A stretch of 64,000 nt of DNA from JBGTFE01 sp049799955 (GTDB taxonomy: Bacteria; Acidobacteriota; Blastocatellia; Pyrinomonadales; Pyrinomonadaceae): NCBI GenBank assembly GCA_049799955.1, contig JBARIW010000117.1, forward strand, positions 13,110 to 77,109, given 5' to 3'. The notes under the pieces are model-generated. The model was given only the letters and a program-made list of their open reading frames with translations. It searched no databases and was not told the origin of the DNA. The translations under genes and the position numbers were made by a program. Numbering within the stretch: position 1 is the stretch's first letter; each line of letters starts with the position of its first letter. Below, piece by piece: positions 41,759-50,130 of the stretch.

Positions 41759-42829
41759 TTATTCATCCCGAAGCCTTTCGCCTTCGCTTTTCCACGGATT
41801 CAAAGTTTCGTCAACGTTGATTCCGAGCGCTTTCTGCTCTGCGGGCGAAGAATCTTTCGGCGGAAATCCTAAAGCAATACGCTTTTCGCGCCACTGAAGT
41901 TTTATGTCTTTCAGGAGATGTCCCGGCGCTTCGTAGCCGTAAGCGCGATATTCGTTCGGCTCGATTTTTCCTTTTTTATCGACAAATGTTGCGAAAGCCC
42001 GGACAAAATCATCGAATTTTTCGAAAACGTCCGTATCGGTCGCCATGTCTTCGGCTTGATTGTCCGAGTATTTTTTGTCCTTGCCGAATTCAACGTAACG
42101 CCAGAGATTGTCGGGAACTTCGATGCCGCTGTAACGGCATTGCCAGACGAGCGGCGCGTATGTGTCGCGCTCGTTTTCAAACGGTTCTTCGTCAGGATTA
42201 AAATAATTTTTGTGCTTTAAGATTTTCGGTCTGCCCGTTTCGTCCAGCTCGTCGCCGCCGCCGTCGCCGTAACAGAAAAACGCGGCAGTTCTGCCTTCGA
42301 GATGATTTTGCGAGAGCTTTTCCCATTCTTCGGAATGTTCCAATTCCATCGCCAGTTCGGGATTTTTATGCTCGATTAAATCCTCGCGCGGATTTCCGCC
42401 GCTTGCACACACAAGCCGGTCAAACATCAATTTCAAATCCGAAGTCGGCGCATACCAGTTGACCGGCGCGATAAAACACCACGCGTCAGCCAAATCGAGC
42501 CGCGAATACAAATCCAAATCCCACATCAAATCGGGTTCGAGCTTCGAATCTTTTTCATAGCAATTACAGGGATAAATACAGAGCGCCATCGAGGTAGAAA
42601 CGCAGGCGTTGCAGCTTTGAATGCGCGCTCGCGCATAGACGTTTCCTAAATCTTCGTAGTCAATTTCCCAATCCTGTGGTAATTTTTCTGCCATTCTGAG
42701 CATTAAAGTTCTCGATTTAGCATCGACGCCCGGACAATTATATTGGCGGCGGTTCGAGCCGGAGATAACAAGTACGCGGAATGGTCGCTCGCTCGTCGGC
42801 AGCTTTCCGTTTTCGTCGTTTGGTTTCAT
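41759..42829 (-). CDS. Flavodoxin/NADPH-dependent FMN reductase family protein
   Basis: This 356-residue protein has the flavodoxin-like core: FRVLVISGSNRRQYNCPGVD is the phosphate loop, and CFIAPVNWYAPTSDLKLMFD the flavin-contact strand. A cluster of cysteines (IQSCNACVSTSMALCIYPCN, near residues 73-92) resembles that in iron-sulfur flavoproteins. The C-terminal third (AYGYEAPGHLLKDIKLQWRE) is outside the known domain. It may be an FMN-dependent quinone or nitro reductase, possibly holding a metal cluster. The reaction is not predictable. Confidence 0.75.
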   Translation of the reverse strand: MKPNDENGKLPTSERPFRVLVISGSNRRQYNCPGVDAKSRTLMLRMAEKLPQDWEIDYEDLGNVYARARIQSCNACVSTSMALCIYPCNCYEKDSKLEPDLMWDLDLYSRLDLADAWCFIAPVNWYAPTSDLKLMFDRLVCASGGNPREDLIEHKNPELAMELEHSEEWEKLSQNHLEGRTAAFFCYGDGGGDELDETGRPKILKHKNYFNPDEEPFENERDTYAPLVWQCRYSGIEVPDNLWRYVEFGKDKKYSDNQAEDMATDTDVFEKFDDFVRAFATFVDKKGKIEPNEYRAYGYEAPGHLLKDIKLQWREKRIALGFPPKDSSPAEQKALGINVDETLNPWKSEGERLRDE

Positions 42830-42912
42830 TTTATTCCTTCCCCAGTGTTCGTAATTGTTTTAAGATAATTACAGATTAACAATTATCGGGATTTCATAAA
42901 AGTTTTTCAGAA

Positions 42913-43785
42913 ATGAACGGTGAAAAAATTCTAAAATTGTTCGGCGCATTCGCCGCTCTCGGAACATTCGGCGCGCTCGTCTGGCTCGAAAATCGCCGCC
43001 CGCTTCGGCGTCCGGTCGAATCCAAATTGGTTCGCACAGGTCGAAATCTGGCGGTTGCCGGAATTGCGGCAGTCGCTTTGCATTTGGCTGAACATCCGGT
43101 TGTCGAGCCGCTGACAAAACTGGTCGAGCGAAAAAATCTCGGTTTGCTGAAACTCGTTCGGCTTCCGTGCTGGCTCGAAACCGTTCTGGCGGTTCTACTG
43201 CTTGATTACACTTTATATGTCTGGCACGTTCTGACACACAAAATTCCTTTTCTCTGGCGTTTTCACGTCGTGCATCATATCGATTTAGACCTCGACGCTT
43301 CGACCGCGCTCCGGTTTCATTTTGGCGAGCTTGTCGTTTCCGTCGCGTGGCGGGCGGCGCAGATAGTCGTCATCGGCGTTTCGCCCTTCGCGTTTGCGGC
43401 GTGGCAGGCATTTCTTTTCCCGTCGATTTTATTTCATCATTCAAACGTCGAGCTTCCGGTTGAACTGGAAAAAAAGCTTCGAAATTTTGTCGTTACGCCG
43501 CGAATGCACGGGATTCATCATTCGATTGTGCATTCGGAAACAGACTCAAACTGGTCGAGCGGTTTAACGGTTTGGGACTTTTTGCACAAAACTCTGAAAA
43601 CAAATGTGCCGCAGGACGAAATAATAATCGGCGTTCCGGCATACCGGGAATCCGACGAAGTTATTTTGACAAAAATTCTGCAACTGCCGTTTGAAGAGCA
43701 AAGACCGACGTGGACGCTGCCTGAGGCGAGAGATTTTAAGATTCAAATCGAATCGAATAATTCCGAATTGGACAAGAGCCATTGA
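42913..43785 (+). CDS. Sterol desaturase/fatty acid hydroxylase family protein
   Basis: This 290-residue membrane di-iron enzyme has hydrophobic helices near 5-22, 90-105 and 152-172. The histidine motifs are WHVLTHKIPFLWRFHVVHHI, which contains HxxxH and HxxHH elements, and the later TPRMHGIHHSIVHSETDSNW. Members hydroxylate or desaturate lipids such as sterols, carotenoids or fatty acids using O2. The substrate here is unknown. The 3' end overlaps the convergent glycosyltransferase gene by 43 bases. Confidence 0.85.
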   Translation: MNGEKILKLFGAFAALGTFGALVWLENRRPLRRPVESKLVRTGRNLAVAGIAAVALHLAEHPVVEPLTKLVERKNLGLLKLVRLPCWLETVLAVLLLDYTLYVWHVLTHKIPFLWRFHVVHHIDLDLDASTALRFHFGELVVSVAWRAAQIVVIGVSPFAFAAWQAFLFPSILFHHSNVELPVELEKKLRNFVVTPRMHGIHHSIVHSETDSNWSSGLTVWDFLHKTLKTNVPQDEIIIGVPAYRESDEVILTKILQLPFEEQRPTWTLPEARDFKIQIESNNSELDKSH

Positions 43786-44447
43786 AATGTTCGCGGCGCG
43801 CGCACCTGTAACTCTTTATCATCGAGCATTTTACCGCGCAGAAAAATTAAATCGTCCGCCGTGTCGATATCATACCAATCGGGAAGTCTGAACAAACTGA
43901 GTTCGAGCCGTTCGACATTTGCTCTCGTTTGCCCGAAAACCAGAGACGAGCTCCACGCAACGTTTTCAAAAAGACCGGGATGCTTTCCGCGCAGTCCGAT
44001 TAAATAAAATCCGCCGTCCCGGGTCGCGCCCAAAGCTGCATCGGTTTTATTTTTGAAAACATCAATCGCTTTTTGAATAAATTCAAAGGGAAGCGTCGGG
44101 CTGTCCGCGCCGATTATGATTATCGGGCTGAATTTTCGGCTCGCGGCATATTCGATGACCGCTTCGAGCCTTTCGCTCAAATCGCTTCCGTCCTGCTCAA
44201 TCAAAATTAAATCTGTGGGCAAAATATCTTTGAGAATTTCGATTCCGTCCGGCGGCGTAAACGCGACGATGACGTTTTCGGCAAGATTTTTAACGTTAAA
44301 GATTGTATCCTGCAAAAAGCAGACAGCAAGCATTGCCGCTTGTTCGCCCGACAAAAACGGACGCAGCCGCGTTTTTACTTCGCCTGCCTGCGGAACTTTC
44401 GCCATCACGATAATTGCGGGGCAAACTTGAGGCGCGATATTATTCAT
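43743..44447 (-). CDS. DUF2064 (TIGR04282) glycosyltransferase, arsenosugar-type
   Basis: This 234-residue nucleotidyl/glycosyltransferase of the GT-A type has AIIVMAKVPQAGEVKTRLRP at the N-terminus, a classic DUF2064 start. DSPTLPFEFIQKAIDVF and LGATRDGGFYLIGLRGKHPG form the nucleotide-sugar site, and RLPDWYDIDTADDLIFL completes it. TIGR04282 proteins are linked to arsenosugar synthesis. The neighbours at 44483-45804 (peroxidase-like protein and ArsS) support this role. It is divergent from them, with 35 bases between starts. Confidence 0.85.
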   Translation of the reverse strand: MNNIAPQVCPAIIVMAKVPQAGEVKTRLRPFLSGEQAAMLAVCFLQDTIFNVKNLAENVIVAFTPPDGIEILKDILPTDLILIEQDGSDLSERLEAVIEYAASRKFSPIIIIGADSPTLPFEFIQKAIDVFKNKTDAALGATRDGGFYLIGLRGKHPGLFENVAWSSSLVFGQTRANVERLELSLFRLPDWYDIDTADDLIFLRGKMLDDKELQVRAPRTFQWLLSNSELFDSI

Positions 44448-44482
44448 AAGCAGGAATCATTTTAACTTAAGCGGAGAATGAA

Positions 44483-44812
44483 ATGTCATATTATAACGAA
44501 GATGATTTAGGTCGTTTCGGCGAAATCGGCAAGGCGCGTCCCGACTTGTTTGAAAAATTTATGGCTTGGTATCAGGCTTGTCAGGAAGACGGCGCTTTAT
44601 CGCGTCGCGAAAAGGCTTTAATCGGTCTGGCGGTCGCCGTTACGGTGCAATGTCCTTACTGCATCGATGCTTACACGAATTCGTGTCTGGAAAACGGCTC
44701 GAATATCGAGCAGATGACCGAATCGATTCATCTTGCGTCGGCGATTCGAGGCGGCGCGAGCCTGATTCACGGCATCCAATCGCACAACGCGCACGATAAA
44801 GTTTCAATGTGA
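44483..44812 (+). CDS. Arsenosugar biosynthesis-associated peroxidase-like protein (CMD family)
   Basis: This 109-residue AhpD/carboxymuconolactone decarboxylase-like protein has FEKFMAWYQACQEDGALSRR at the start. The core is VTVQCPYCIDAYTNSCLENG, where CPYC gives the C-x-x-C active site and a His normally follows a few residues later. Here SIHLASAIRGGASLIHG is the helix after it. The family accompanies ArsS in arsenosugar gene sets. Its TGA overlaps the ArsS start codon (TGATG). Confidence 0.85.
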   Translation: MSYYNEDDLGRFGEIGKARPDLFEKFMAWYQACQEDGALSRREKALIGLAVAVTVQCPYCIDAYTNSCLENGSNIEQMTESIHLASAIRGGASLIHGIQSHNAHDKVSM

Positions 44813-45804
44813 TGGCGACCGAACTTCCGATAATCGAATCTCCCGCACGAACGCGTACCGGCTTTGACGAAAAACTCGCCGCGCACAATCTCGAACTTCG
44901 CGCGGCGCGGGTTGATACTTTGCAGGTGAACGTCGGGAAGCTCTGCAATCAAGCCTGCAAACACTGCCACGTTGACGCCAGCCCGACGCGGACGGAAATA
45001 ATGACGCGCGAAACCGTCGGGCAAATCTTAGCGGCGATTCGCAGATTTAAAATCCCGACCATCGACATCACCGGCGGCGCGCCCGAGCTTAATCCGTCTT
45101 TCAGATACCTCGTTACGGAAGCGCGAAATGCAGGTTCGCACGTGATAGTCAGGCATAATCTGACCGTGATGTTTGAAAGCGGTCAGGAAGATTTGCCCGA
45201 ATTTTTCCGCGCAAACGGCATCGAAGTCGTCTCATCGCTGCCGTATTTTCTCCAGCAGCAAACCGACGCGCAGCGCGGGCGAGGCGTTTTCGAGAAATCA
45301 ATCGAGGCTCTGCGCCGTCTGAACGCGGTCGGCTACGGCGTCGAAGATAATTTAATTTTGAATCTGGTTTACAATCCGGTCGGCGCTTTTCTGCCGCCTG
45401 CACAAACGGCGCTCGAAGCCGATTTTAAGCGCGAGATGCAGGCTCGCTACGATGTTTCGTTTAATAATCTCTACACGATTACGAATATGCCGATTAAGAG
45501 ATTCCTCGGTTTTTTGCGCCGTTCGGGAAACGAGGAAAGATATATGCAGAAGCTTCTCGACGCTTTCAATCCGGCGACAATCGAAGGTTTGATGTGCAGA
45601 AATTTAATCAGCGTCGATTGGACGGGCAGGCTTTACGACTGTGATTTTAATCAAATGCTCGAACTCGGAATTGAAAAAGATTTGCCGCAGACAATTACCG
45701 GATTCGACCCGGAAAAGTTTGCAAACCGGCGCATCGTAACCGGCGCGCATTGCTTCGGCTGCACCGCCGGAGCAGGCTCAAGCTGCGGCGGAACGGTAAC
45801 ATAA
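44812..45804 (+). CDS. arsS: Arsenosugar biosynthesis radical SAM protein ArsS
   Basis: This 330-residue radical SAM enzyme has cluster motif CNQACKHC (C-x3-C-x2-C) in VNVGKLCNQACKHCHVDASP. Downstream motifs are DITGGAPELNPSFRYLV and SLPYFLQQQTDAQRGRGVFE. The Cys-rich C-terminus (HCFGCTAGAGSSCGGTV) is typical of this family. It is thought to add the 5'-deoxyadenosyl group to dimethylarsenite. No arsenite methyltransferase (ArsM) gene is in the window, so the pathway would have to be completed elsewhere. I chose ATG 44812; a GTG three bases earlier is possible. Confidence 0.9.
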   Translation: MATELPIIESPARTRTGFDEKLAAHNLELRAARVDTLQVNVGKLCNQACKHCHVDASPTRTEIMTRETVGQILAAIRRFKIPTIDITGGAPELNPSFRYLVTEARNAGSHVIVRHNLTVMFESGQEDLPEFFRANGIEVVSSLPYFLQQQTDAQRGRGVFEKSIEALRRLNAVGYGVEDNLILNLVYNPVGAFLPPAQTALEADFKREMQARYDVSFNNLYTITNMPIKRFLGFLRRSGNEERYMQKLLDAFNPATIEGLMCRNLISVDWTGRLYDCDFNQMLELGIEKDLPQTITGFDPEKFANRRIVTGAHCFGCTAGAGSSCGGTVT

Positions 45805-45890
45805 GAAACGATGAATGATGAATGATGAACGATGAATGAAAGACAAGTTTCTTCAGTTCATCGTTCATCATTCATCATTCATCGTTTCTT
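45803..45890. terminator. GATGAATGATGAA hairpin between convergent genes
   Basis: A perfect 34-base inverted repeat (45803-45836 and 45857-45890) with a 20-base loop, made of ATGAATG units. It starts one base before the end of arsS and stops just before the end of the minus-strand gene. T-tracts flank it, so it is likely a bidirectional terminator. It is the longest perfect arm pair in the window. Confidence 0.8.
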
Positions 45891-45891
45891 T

Positions 45892-46335
45892 TTAAGGCAG
45901 AATTTCCTTTATCGCCTGCTCGAAAACTTCGACCTTGCGTTTTGCGCGTTTTACGTCCTGATGGTCGTCGCTGTATTGTCTTTGCAGCTTGAAAACATCG
46001 GCGGCAAGCTCGGCTTTTCGCACCATCAATTTGCCCAGAGCCTGAGTCAAACGGGAAGCCTCCGCGCTCGCCAGAAGCTTGTCCAAATCCTTTTGCAAAA
46101 CGCCGATTTCAAAACGCAAATCCTTTACTTTCGGATAGTCGTCGGTAAAATCGAGCAGTAAAGTTTCCAGTTCGGCGGCGAGTTCGGTTTTCTGAAAAAG
46201 AACTTCCGAATAAGCGGGCGAAGATTTGGCTGTCTGCGCATTTGTCGTCGGAGTCGGTTTCGTTACAGGCTTATTTTGCGCTTGAACGAAAAGGCTGGCA
46301 AACAAAATGAGCGATAAAACAAAAGCAATTTTCAT
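45892..46335 (-). CDS. Exported coiled-coil protein
   Basis: This 147-residue secreted protein has signal KIAFVLSLILFASLFVQAQ and a Thr/Pro-rich linker (PVTKPTPTTNAQTAKSSP). The rest is a helical coiled coil with a Wzz-like hint (YPKVKDLRFEIGVLQKDLDK, then YSDDHQDVKRAKRKVEVFEQ). The repeated DDYPKVKDL and DDHQDVKRA segments resemble the coiled-coil part of polysaccharide chain-length regulators, but no membrane helices follow. The function is unknown. Confidence 0.6.
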   Translation of the reverse strand: MKIAFVLSLILFASLFVQAQNKPVTKPTPTTNAQTAKSSPAYSEVLFQKTELAAELETLLLDFTDDYPKVKDLRFEIGVLQKDLDKLLASAEASRLTQALGKLMVRKAELAADVFKLQRQYSDDHQDVKRAKRKVEVFEQAIKEILP

Positions 46336-46340
46336 AAAAT

Positions 46341-46718
46341 TTATAATTGATTAACGACGCGTCTGATGCCGTCTTTTATCAATTCGGTATTGAAGTTTAT
46401 CAACAAGCCAAGCCGTTTATCAGCCAAACTCAGATAGGTTCTTAATTGTTTAAGATGCGTTGGCGAAACCGCTTCAACCGATTTAATTTCGATAATAACA
46501 TTTCGATTAATAATCAAATCAGCCCGAAAACCGGCTTCAAGATGAACGGATTCATAAACTACGGGAATAGGCTGCTGTCGTATTACTTCGCATCCTCGTT
46601 TTTCGAGTTCAAACGCCAGAACCGATTCGTAAACCGATTCGAGAAGTCCGGGACCTAAAGTTGTGTGAATTTTATATGCGGCATCGACGATGATTCTGGA
46701 AGTGTCGTTCTCGTTCAT
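46341..46718 (-). CDS. GxxExxY family protein
   Basis: This 125-residue protein has the naming motif GLLESVYESVLAFELEKRGC (G-x-x-E-x-x-Y). The later FRADLIINRNVIIEIKSVEA has the spacing of a PD-(D/E)xK nuclease core (D, then E-x-K). A C-terminal segment (LLINFNTELIKDGIRRVVNQ) is typical. The family is common, often as isolated genes, and its activity is unproven. ATG 46718 (MNENDTSRII) fits the family start. It lies next to a CGCAAAGG repeat element. Confidence 0.85.
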   Translation of the reverse strand: MNENDTSRIIVDAAYKIHTTLGPGLLESVYESVLAFELEKRGCEVIRQQPIPVVYESVHLEAGFRADLIINRNVIIEIKSVEAVSPTHLKQLRTYLSLADKRLGLLINFNTELIKDGIRRVVNQL

Positions 46719-46727
46719 AAAGAAAAG

Positions 46728-46866
46728 TTCCCGCAAAGGCGCAAAGCTCGCAAAGGGAAGATAAAGTTAATAATAAAAGTGTTTATATTTTGCACACTTT
46801 AAATTAAATTTCAAGCCTTATTAAAAATTCTTTTCTTCCTTATGCCCCTTTGCGCCTTTGCGGGAA
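46728..46866. repeat. TTCCCGCAAAGGCGCAAA inverted repeat flanking the GxxExxY gene start
   Basis: Perfect 18-base arms (46728-46745 and 46849-46866) enclose about 100 AT-rich bases between dusB and the GxxExxY gene. Part of the right arm (TTTGCGCCTTTGCGGGAA) also occurs after ftsK at 5844-5862. Confidence 0.6.
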
Positions 46867-46875
46867 ATTCTCTCT

Positions 46876-47937
46876 TCAAGCCGCAACCTCAGAAAACGCG
46901 TCGCACGAAGCGATTTCCAAATCCTTATCCGCTTCGGTCAAGCCGTCGCCGAAAGTTTCTTTTTCAGCCAGAGTCTCAAAATAAATCGTGATATTGTCCA
47001 AAATCTCCGTCGCCGAATGCGAATGGTAAAGCGTCTGCCGGAACTGCGCGCCGCCGACCAGACCTTTTGTAAACTGCCCGGCAAGCTGTTTCATTTTGCC
47101 GAGAGCGACGATTTCGGGCATTTCCTCGCGCGTCATTTCAAAGAATTCGAGCAGAACGTTTTTCTTTTCTTCCAAATCCGGCTGATACGGCTCGCGCCCC
47201 GCGAGAACGTCCGCAAACTGCCGGAAAATCCATGGATTCTGCATCGCGCCGCGTCCGATTAAAATTCCGTCGCAGCCCGATTCTTTCCATTTCTGCATTC
47301 CGTACTCAATCGTCGTAATATCGCCGTTTCCTGAAACGGGAATCGAAACCGATTCTTTGACAGCGCGAATCAAATCCCAATTTGCCAAACCTTTATAACC
47401 CTGCTCGCGCGTGCGCCCGTGAACCTGAATATGCTCGACGCCGCATTGTTCAGCCATTTTGGCGACTTCCGTACAGTTGATGGTCGAATCGGAAAAGCCG
47501 ACACGCATTTTCAGCGTCAGCGGAATTGTAAGCGCTTTTTTAATCTCTTTAAGAATAATTTCCAGCCGCGGCATATCTTTAAGAAGCGCCGAACCGCCGC
47601 CGTGTTTGACGACTTTCGGCGCGGGACAGCCGCAGTTTATGTCCAGAATGTCCGCGCCTTCTTCTTCCGCCATTTCCGCGCCGAGTCGCATACGCTCAAA
47701 CTGCCCGCCGAAAATCTGTACGGCAAACGGGCGTTCTTCCTCGTCAAAACGCATCTGCCGCTTCGCTTTCGGGTTGCCGCGCGTCAAACCCTCGACCGAG
47801 ATAAATTCCGACACGACCAGACCGACACCGCCGCGCCGCTTTATCAGGCGGCGAAAAGTGTAATCCGTTACGCCCGCCATCGGCGAAAGTATCAGCGGCG
47901 GATTTATTTCGATGTTTCTAATCTTAAAAGGCTTCAT
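46876..47937 (-). CDS. dusB: tRNA-dihydrouridine synthase
   Basis: This 353-residue FMN-dependent enzyme reduces uridines in tRNA. It has LSPMAGVTDYTFRRLIKRRG at the N-terminus. The catalytic Cys lies in DINCGCPAPKVVKHGGGSAL, and VHGRTREQGYKGLANWDLIR is typical of DusB. GNGDITTIEYGMQKWKESGC and ILIGRGAMQNPWIFRQFADV give the phosphate-binding end of the TIM barrel. A short linker and helical domain follow. Confidence 0.92.
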   Translation of the reverse strand: MKPFKIRNIEINPPLILSPMAGVTDYTFRRLIKRRGGVGLVVSEFISVEGLTRGNPKAKRQMRFDEEERPFAVQIFGGQFERMRLGAEMAEEEGADILDINCGCPAPKVVKHGGGSALLKDMPRLEIILKEIKKALTIPLTLKMRVGFSDSTINCTEVAKMAEQCGVEHIQVHGRTREQGYKGLANWDLIRAVKESVSIPVSGNGDITTIEYGMQKWKESGCDGILIGRGAMQNPWIFRQFADVLAGREPYQPDLEEKKNVLLEFFEMTREEMPEIVALGKMKQLAGQFTKGLVGGAQFRQTLYHSHSATEILDNITIYFETLAEKETFGDGLTEADKDLEIASCDAFSEVAA

Positions 47938-47940
47938 CTC

Positions 47941-48162
47941 TCAGGCAGCGATTTTTACAGGTTCGTAGTGCAAAATCATTAATTGTTCAGCTCGCAAAGT
48001 AAGCAATCCGTAAGTATGACCCTCTTTATCGACAAACTCGACTTCAAACGCTTCTCCGTTATTATAAACTTCAACAATCGTGCCGACTTGCCCGCTCCAA
48101 AGATTTTCTTCGGGCAAATCCGTTGTTAATGCGACTACATCAAAAAGTTCGAAATTTTTCAT
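47941..48162 (-). CDS. DUF4926 protein
   Basis: This 73-residue small beta protein begins MKNFELFDVVALTTDLPEEN. It matches DUF4926, including LWSGQVGTIVEVYNNGEAFE and FEVEFVDKEGHTYGLLTLRA. Its ATG overlaps the end of the DUF6883 gene by four bases (ATGA), so they are co-translated. The two are often found together and the pair may be a toxin-antitoxin or toxin-immunity unit. The next gene on the strand is dusB. Confidence 0.8.
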   Translation of the reverse strand: MKNFELFDVVALTTDLPEENLWSGQVGTIVEVYNNGEAFEVEFVDKEGHTYGLLTLRAEQLMILHYEPVKIAA

Positions 48163-48491
48163 AATACAAAACAAGTCGTCAAATGCGGAAAATCCGTATT
48201 TGTTTCGATTATCCAACCGCTTCGGACAGTTGCCTTTTTCGCGCCGCGTTTCAATTCAAAATCAACCGTATAGCGCTGCCCGAATTTATCAAATCTGCCT
48301 GCTCGCGCTTCATTTGTTTTGACAGCATTAAGCAGAGCATCTTTCAATTCTTCCGCATTTTCGCCTTTTAAATCAAGGACGGATTCAAAAATTCGCGCTT
48401 TGTGTTTACCAATTTCGTGTTCCGGGTTGAGGCAATAGTCGGTCAGTTTATGCAAATCCACAACTGCTTTTTCTGCATTCGGAACAATCAT
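48159..48491 (-). CDS. DUF6883 protein
   Basis: This 110-residue protein of the DUF6883 kind has MIVPNAEKAVVDLHKLTDYC at the start, LNPEHEIGKHKARIFESVLD as the conserved core (H/K/H), and QRYTVDFELKRGAKKATVRS with GWII and PHLTTCF at the end. DUF6883 is known at the C-termini of polymorphic toxins. As a stand-alone gene with DUF4926 it may be the toxic half. Start ATG 48491; a TTG 15 bases upstream is possible. Confidence 0.75.
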   Translation of the reverse strand: MIVPNAEKAVVDLHKLTDYCLNPEHEIGKHKARIFESVLDLKGENAEELKDALLNAVKTNEARAGRFDKFGQRYTVDFELKRGAKKATVRSGWIIETNTDFPHLTTCFVL

Positions 48492-48636
48492 AGAATTCCG
48501 ACTCAAAGGAATTATTCACCTTCGATACGGCGGCTTTTTGCGCAAAGACTGGAGAAATCGCAAAAGCGAAAATCGTCAGGAAAATAATTGTGAGCTTGAT
48601 TTTTATAAAGCAAAACGTGGGAGTCGGGATTACCAA
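48448..48636 (-). pseudogene. Signal-peptide gene fragment interrupted by the DUF6883 gene
   Basis: The frame contains a convincing signal-peptide core (IKIKLTIIFLTIFAFAISPVFAQ shortened here) and a few mature residues (KAAVSKVNNSFESEF) before running into the start of the DUF6883 gene. It has no ATG. It is probably the remnant of a secreted-protein gene, cut by insertion of the two-gene module. Confidence 0.3.
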
Positions 48637-48643
48637 CCCGGAA

Positions 48644-49168
48644 TTAATTTTTTCTGGTCAGCTCGACGCCGGTTGCTTCGAACGAGATTTCCGAAACCGT
48701 TCCGTCCGCGTTGATGTTATCGAACTTCGCGCCGTCTTCTTCAATCATATGTTTGACCATTTCCTTCGATAAGGTTTTTACCGTGAAAACGCCTTCGGCT
48801 TTGGCGGTCGCGCCAGCCGAATCGAGCGGAATAAAAAAGGCGTGGTCTTTCATTTTGACGCGAACCGATTTTGCGTCTTTCGACGGCGCAAGCTCCATCC
48901 AGCAGCCTTCCATCTTGCACGAACGGACAATCACGCCTTCGACGCGAACGGTTTTATCCGCGTATTTCGCCGGATTTGCCATAACTTTTGCGAGCGAAAC
49001 TTTTTTCGCGTTTCCAATCATCGCGCCGCGTTTCAGAACGCCGTTCGCCGGAATCGCTTCGGTTTTATCCTTGTCCGTCGGCGTTGTCTTGTCCTTCATA
49101 TCCATCTGCGCAAAAGCCGAAACGGCAAAAGCCAGAACCAAAATCATCAAACTTAAAACTTTTTTCAT
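48644..49168 (-). CDS. Exported DUF4920 protein
   Basis: This 174-residue secreted protein has signal KKVLSLMILVLAFAVSAFAQ. The mature part (SLAKVMANPAKYADKTVRVE, then GVIVRSCKMEGCWMELAPSK and FFIPLDSAGATAKAEGVF) matches DUF4920, an OB-like fold. The CKMEGCWMEL cysteine pair may bind metal or form a disulfide. A role in copper or redox handling has been suggested for relatives, but this is unproven. It is preceded by AAATGCTCCTT-type sequence with no strong Shine-Dalgarno. Confidence 0.75.
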   Translation of the reverse strand: MKKVLSLMILVLAFAVSAFAQMDMKDKTTPTDKDKTEAIPANGVLKRGAMIGNAKKVSLAKVMANPAKYADKTVRVEGVIVRSCKMEGCWMELAPSKDAKSVRVKMKDHAFFIPLDSAGATAKAEGVFTVKTLSKEMVKHMIEEDGAKFDNINADGTVSEISFEATGVELTRKN

Positions 49169-49191
49169 TATTATTTAAATGCTCCTTAAAA

Positions 49192-50130
49192 TTAATAAAT
49201 CAGGAAAGAATACTCTACCACTTTTGTCGCAGAGGTTAATTTATTATCTATTTCCTGCGGTAAAAATCTAATCAATCTAGCCGATTTCACGGCATTTTCG
49301 GTTAATCCTTCGGGAAGAGAGTCGAGAACGACGATTTTTTCGACATTTCCGTATTCCGAAAAAGTTACCCTCAGGCGAACTTTGCCCGTTATCATCGCTT
49401 TTCTCGCCGAATCGGTGTATTTCGCCGGTTGCCGGTATAGAAAAACTACGCCTTTTTTATTTTCTTCTTTTTTAACTTCGGCGCTTTTATCGATTACCGG
49501 AGGCTTATCTTTTTCCTCCTTTTCAACCGTAAACGGCGTTTCCGTCAAGCCTGAAATCAGCGTGGCAGTTTCTTTAAGCTGACTGTCCAGCGTCGATTTC
49601 AGGGCTAAAAAACTTTTCTCTTTAAATTTAACAGAAGAAAGAACATATTTGAGCGTTTCGTTATTCGCGTCTTTCGCGCCGCACAGAATCCGGTAAATCC
49701 GGTCTTTATAACCGATAATAATTTCTGCCAGATAAAATTTTTCAGTCGAGCGGATAAACATTTTTCCTTCAACTTCGGGTATGCCGGAAAATTCCTGATT
49801 CGGCAGTTTGTCGCCGTAAAACAAGTCGAGCGCGTCGCGCAGATTATCGGTTTTGTAGCTTTCAATCAAAAACGAGGCATTGTTCTGAAAAGCAGTGATA
49901 TAGCGTATGCCGCTCAGATTTACCGTCTTAAAACCGGGACGCGAATTAAATCCTTTTCCGAGACCGTAGCCTTTATCGTCGTGCAAAATCTGATAATTCG
50001 GCGGAACGACGACGGAAAAATCTCTCGCGTCGCTTTCGAGCCGAACCCAACTCAGATTTTCAAACGCCTGAGCCTTTGCGCCGCCGGCGAATAAAATAAA
50101 AAGCGATAATACGAAAATTATCTTTTTCAT
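49192..50130 (-). CDS. Exported protein with TonB C-terminal domain
   Basis: This 312-residue secreted protein has signal KKIIFVLSLFILFAGGAKAQ and a globular N-terminal part of about 200 residues. A Lys/Glu-rich linker near 205-230 (EKEEKDKPPVIDKSAEVKKE) is followed by a TonB C-terminal domain (YTDSARKAMITGKVRLRVTF, then YGNVEKIVVLDSLPEGLTEN). It lacks a membrane helix between the domains, so it is not a classical TonB. The ATG overlaps the stop of the upstream gene (TGATG). Confidence 0.75.
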   Translation of the reverse strand: MKKIIFVLSLFILFAGGAKAQAFENLSWVRLESDARDFSVVVPPNYQILHDDKGYGLGKGFNSRPGFKTVNLSGIRYITAFQNNASFLIESYKTDNLRDALDLFYGDKLPNQEFSGIPEVEGKMFIRSTEKFYLAEIIIGYKDRIYRILCGAKDANNETLKYVLSSVKFKEKSFLALKSTLDSQLKETATLISGLTETPFTVEKEEKDKPPVIDKSAEVKKEENKKGVVFLYRQPAKYTDSARKAMITGKVRLRVTFSEYGNVEKIVVLDSLPEGLTENAVKSARLIRFLPQEIDNKLTSATKVVEYSFLIY

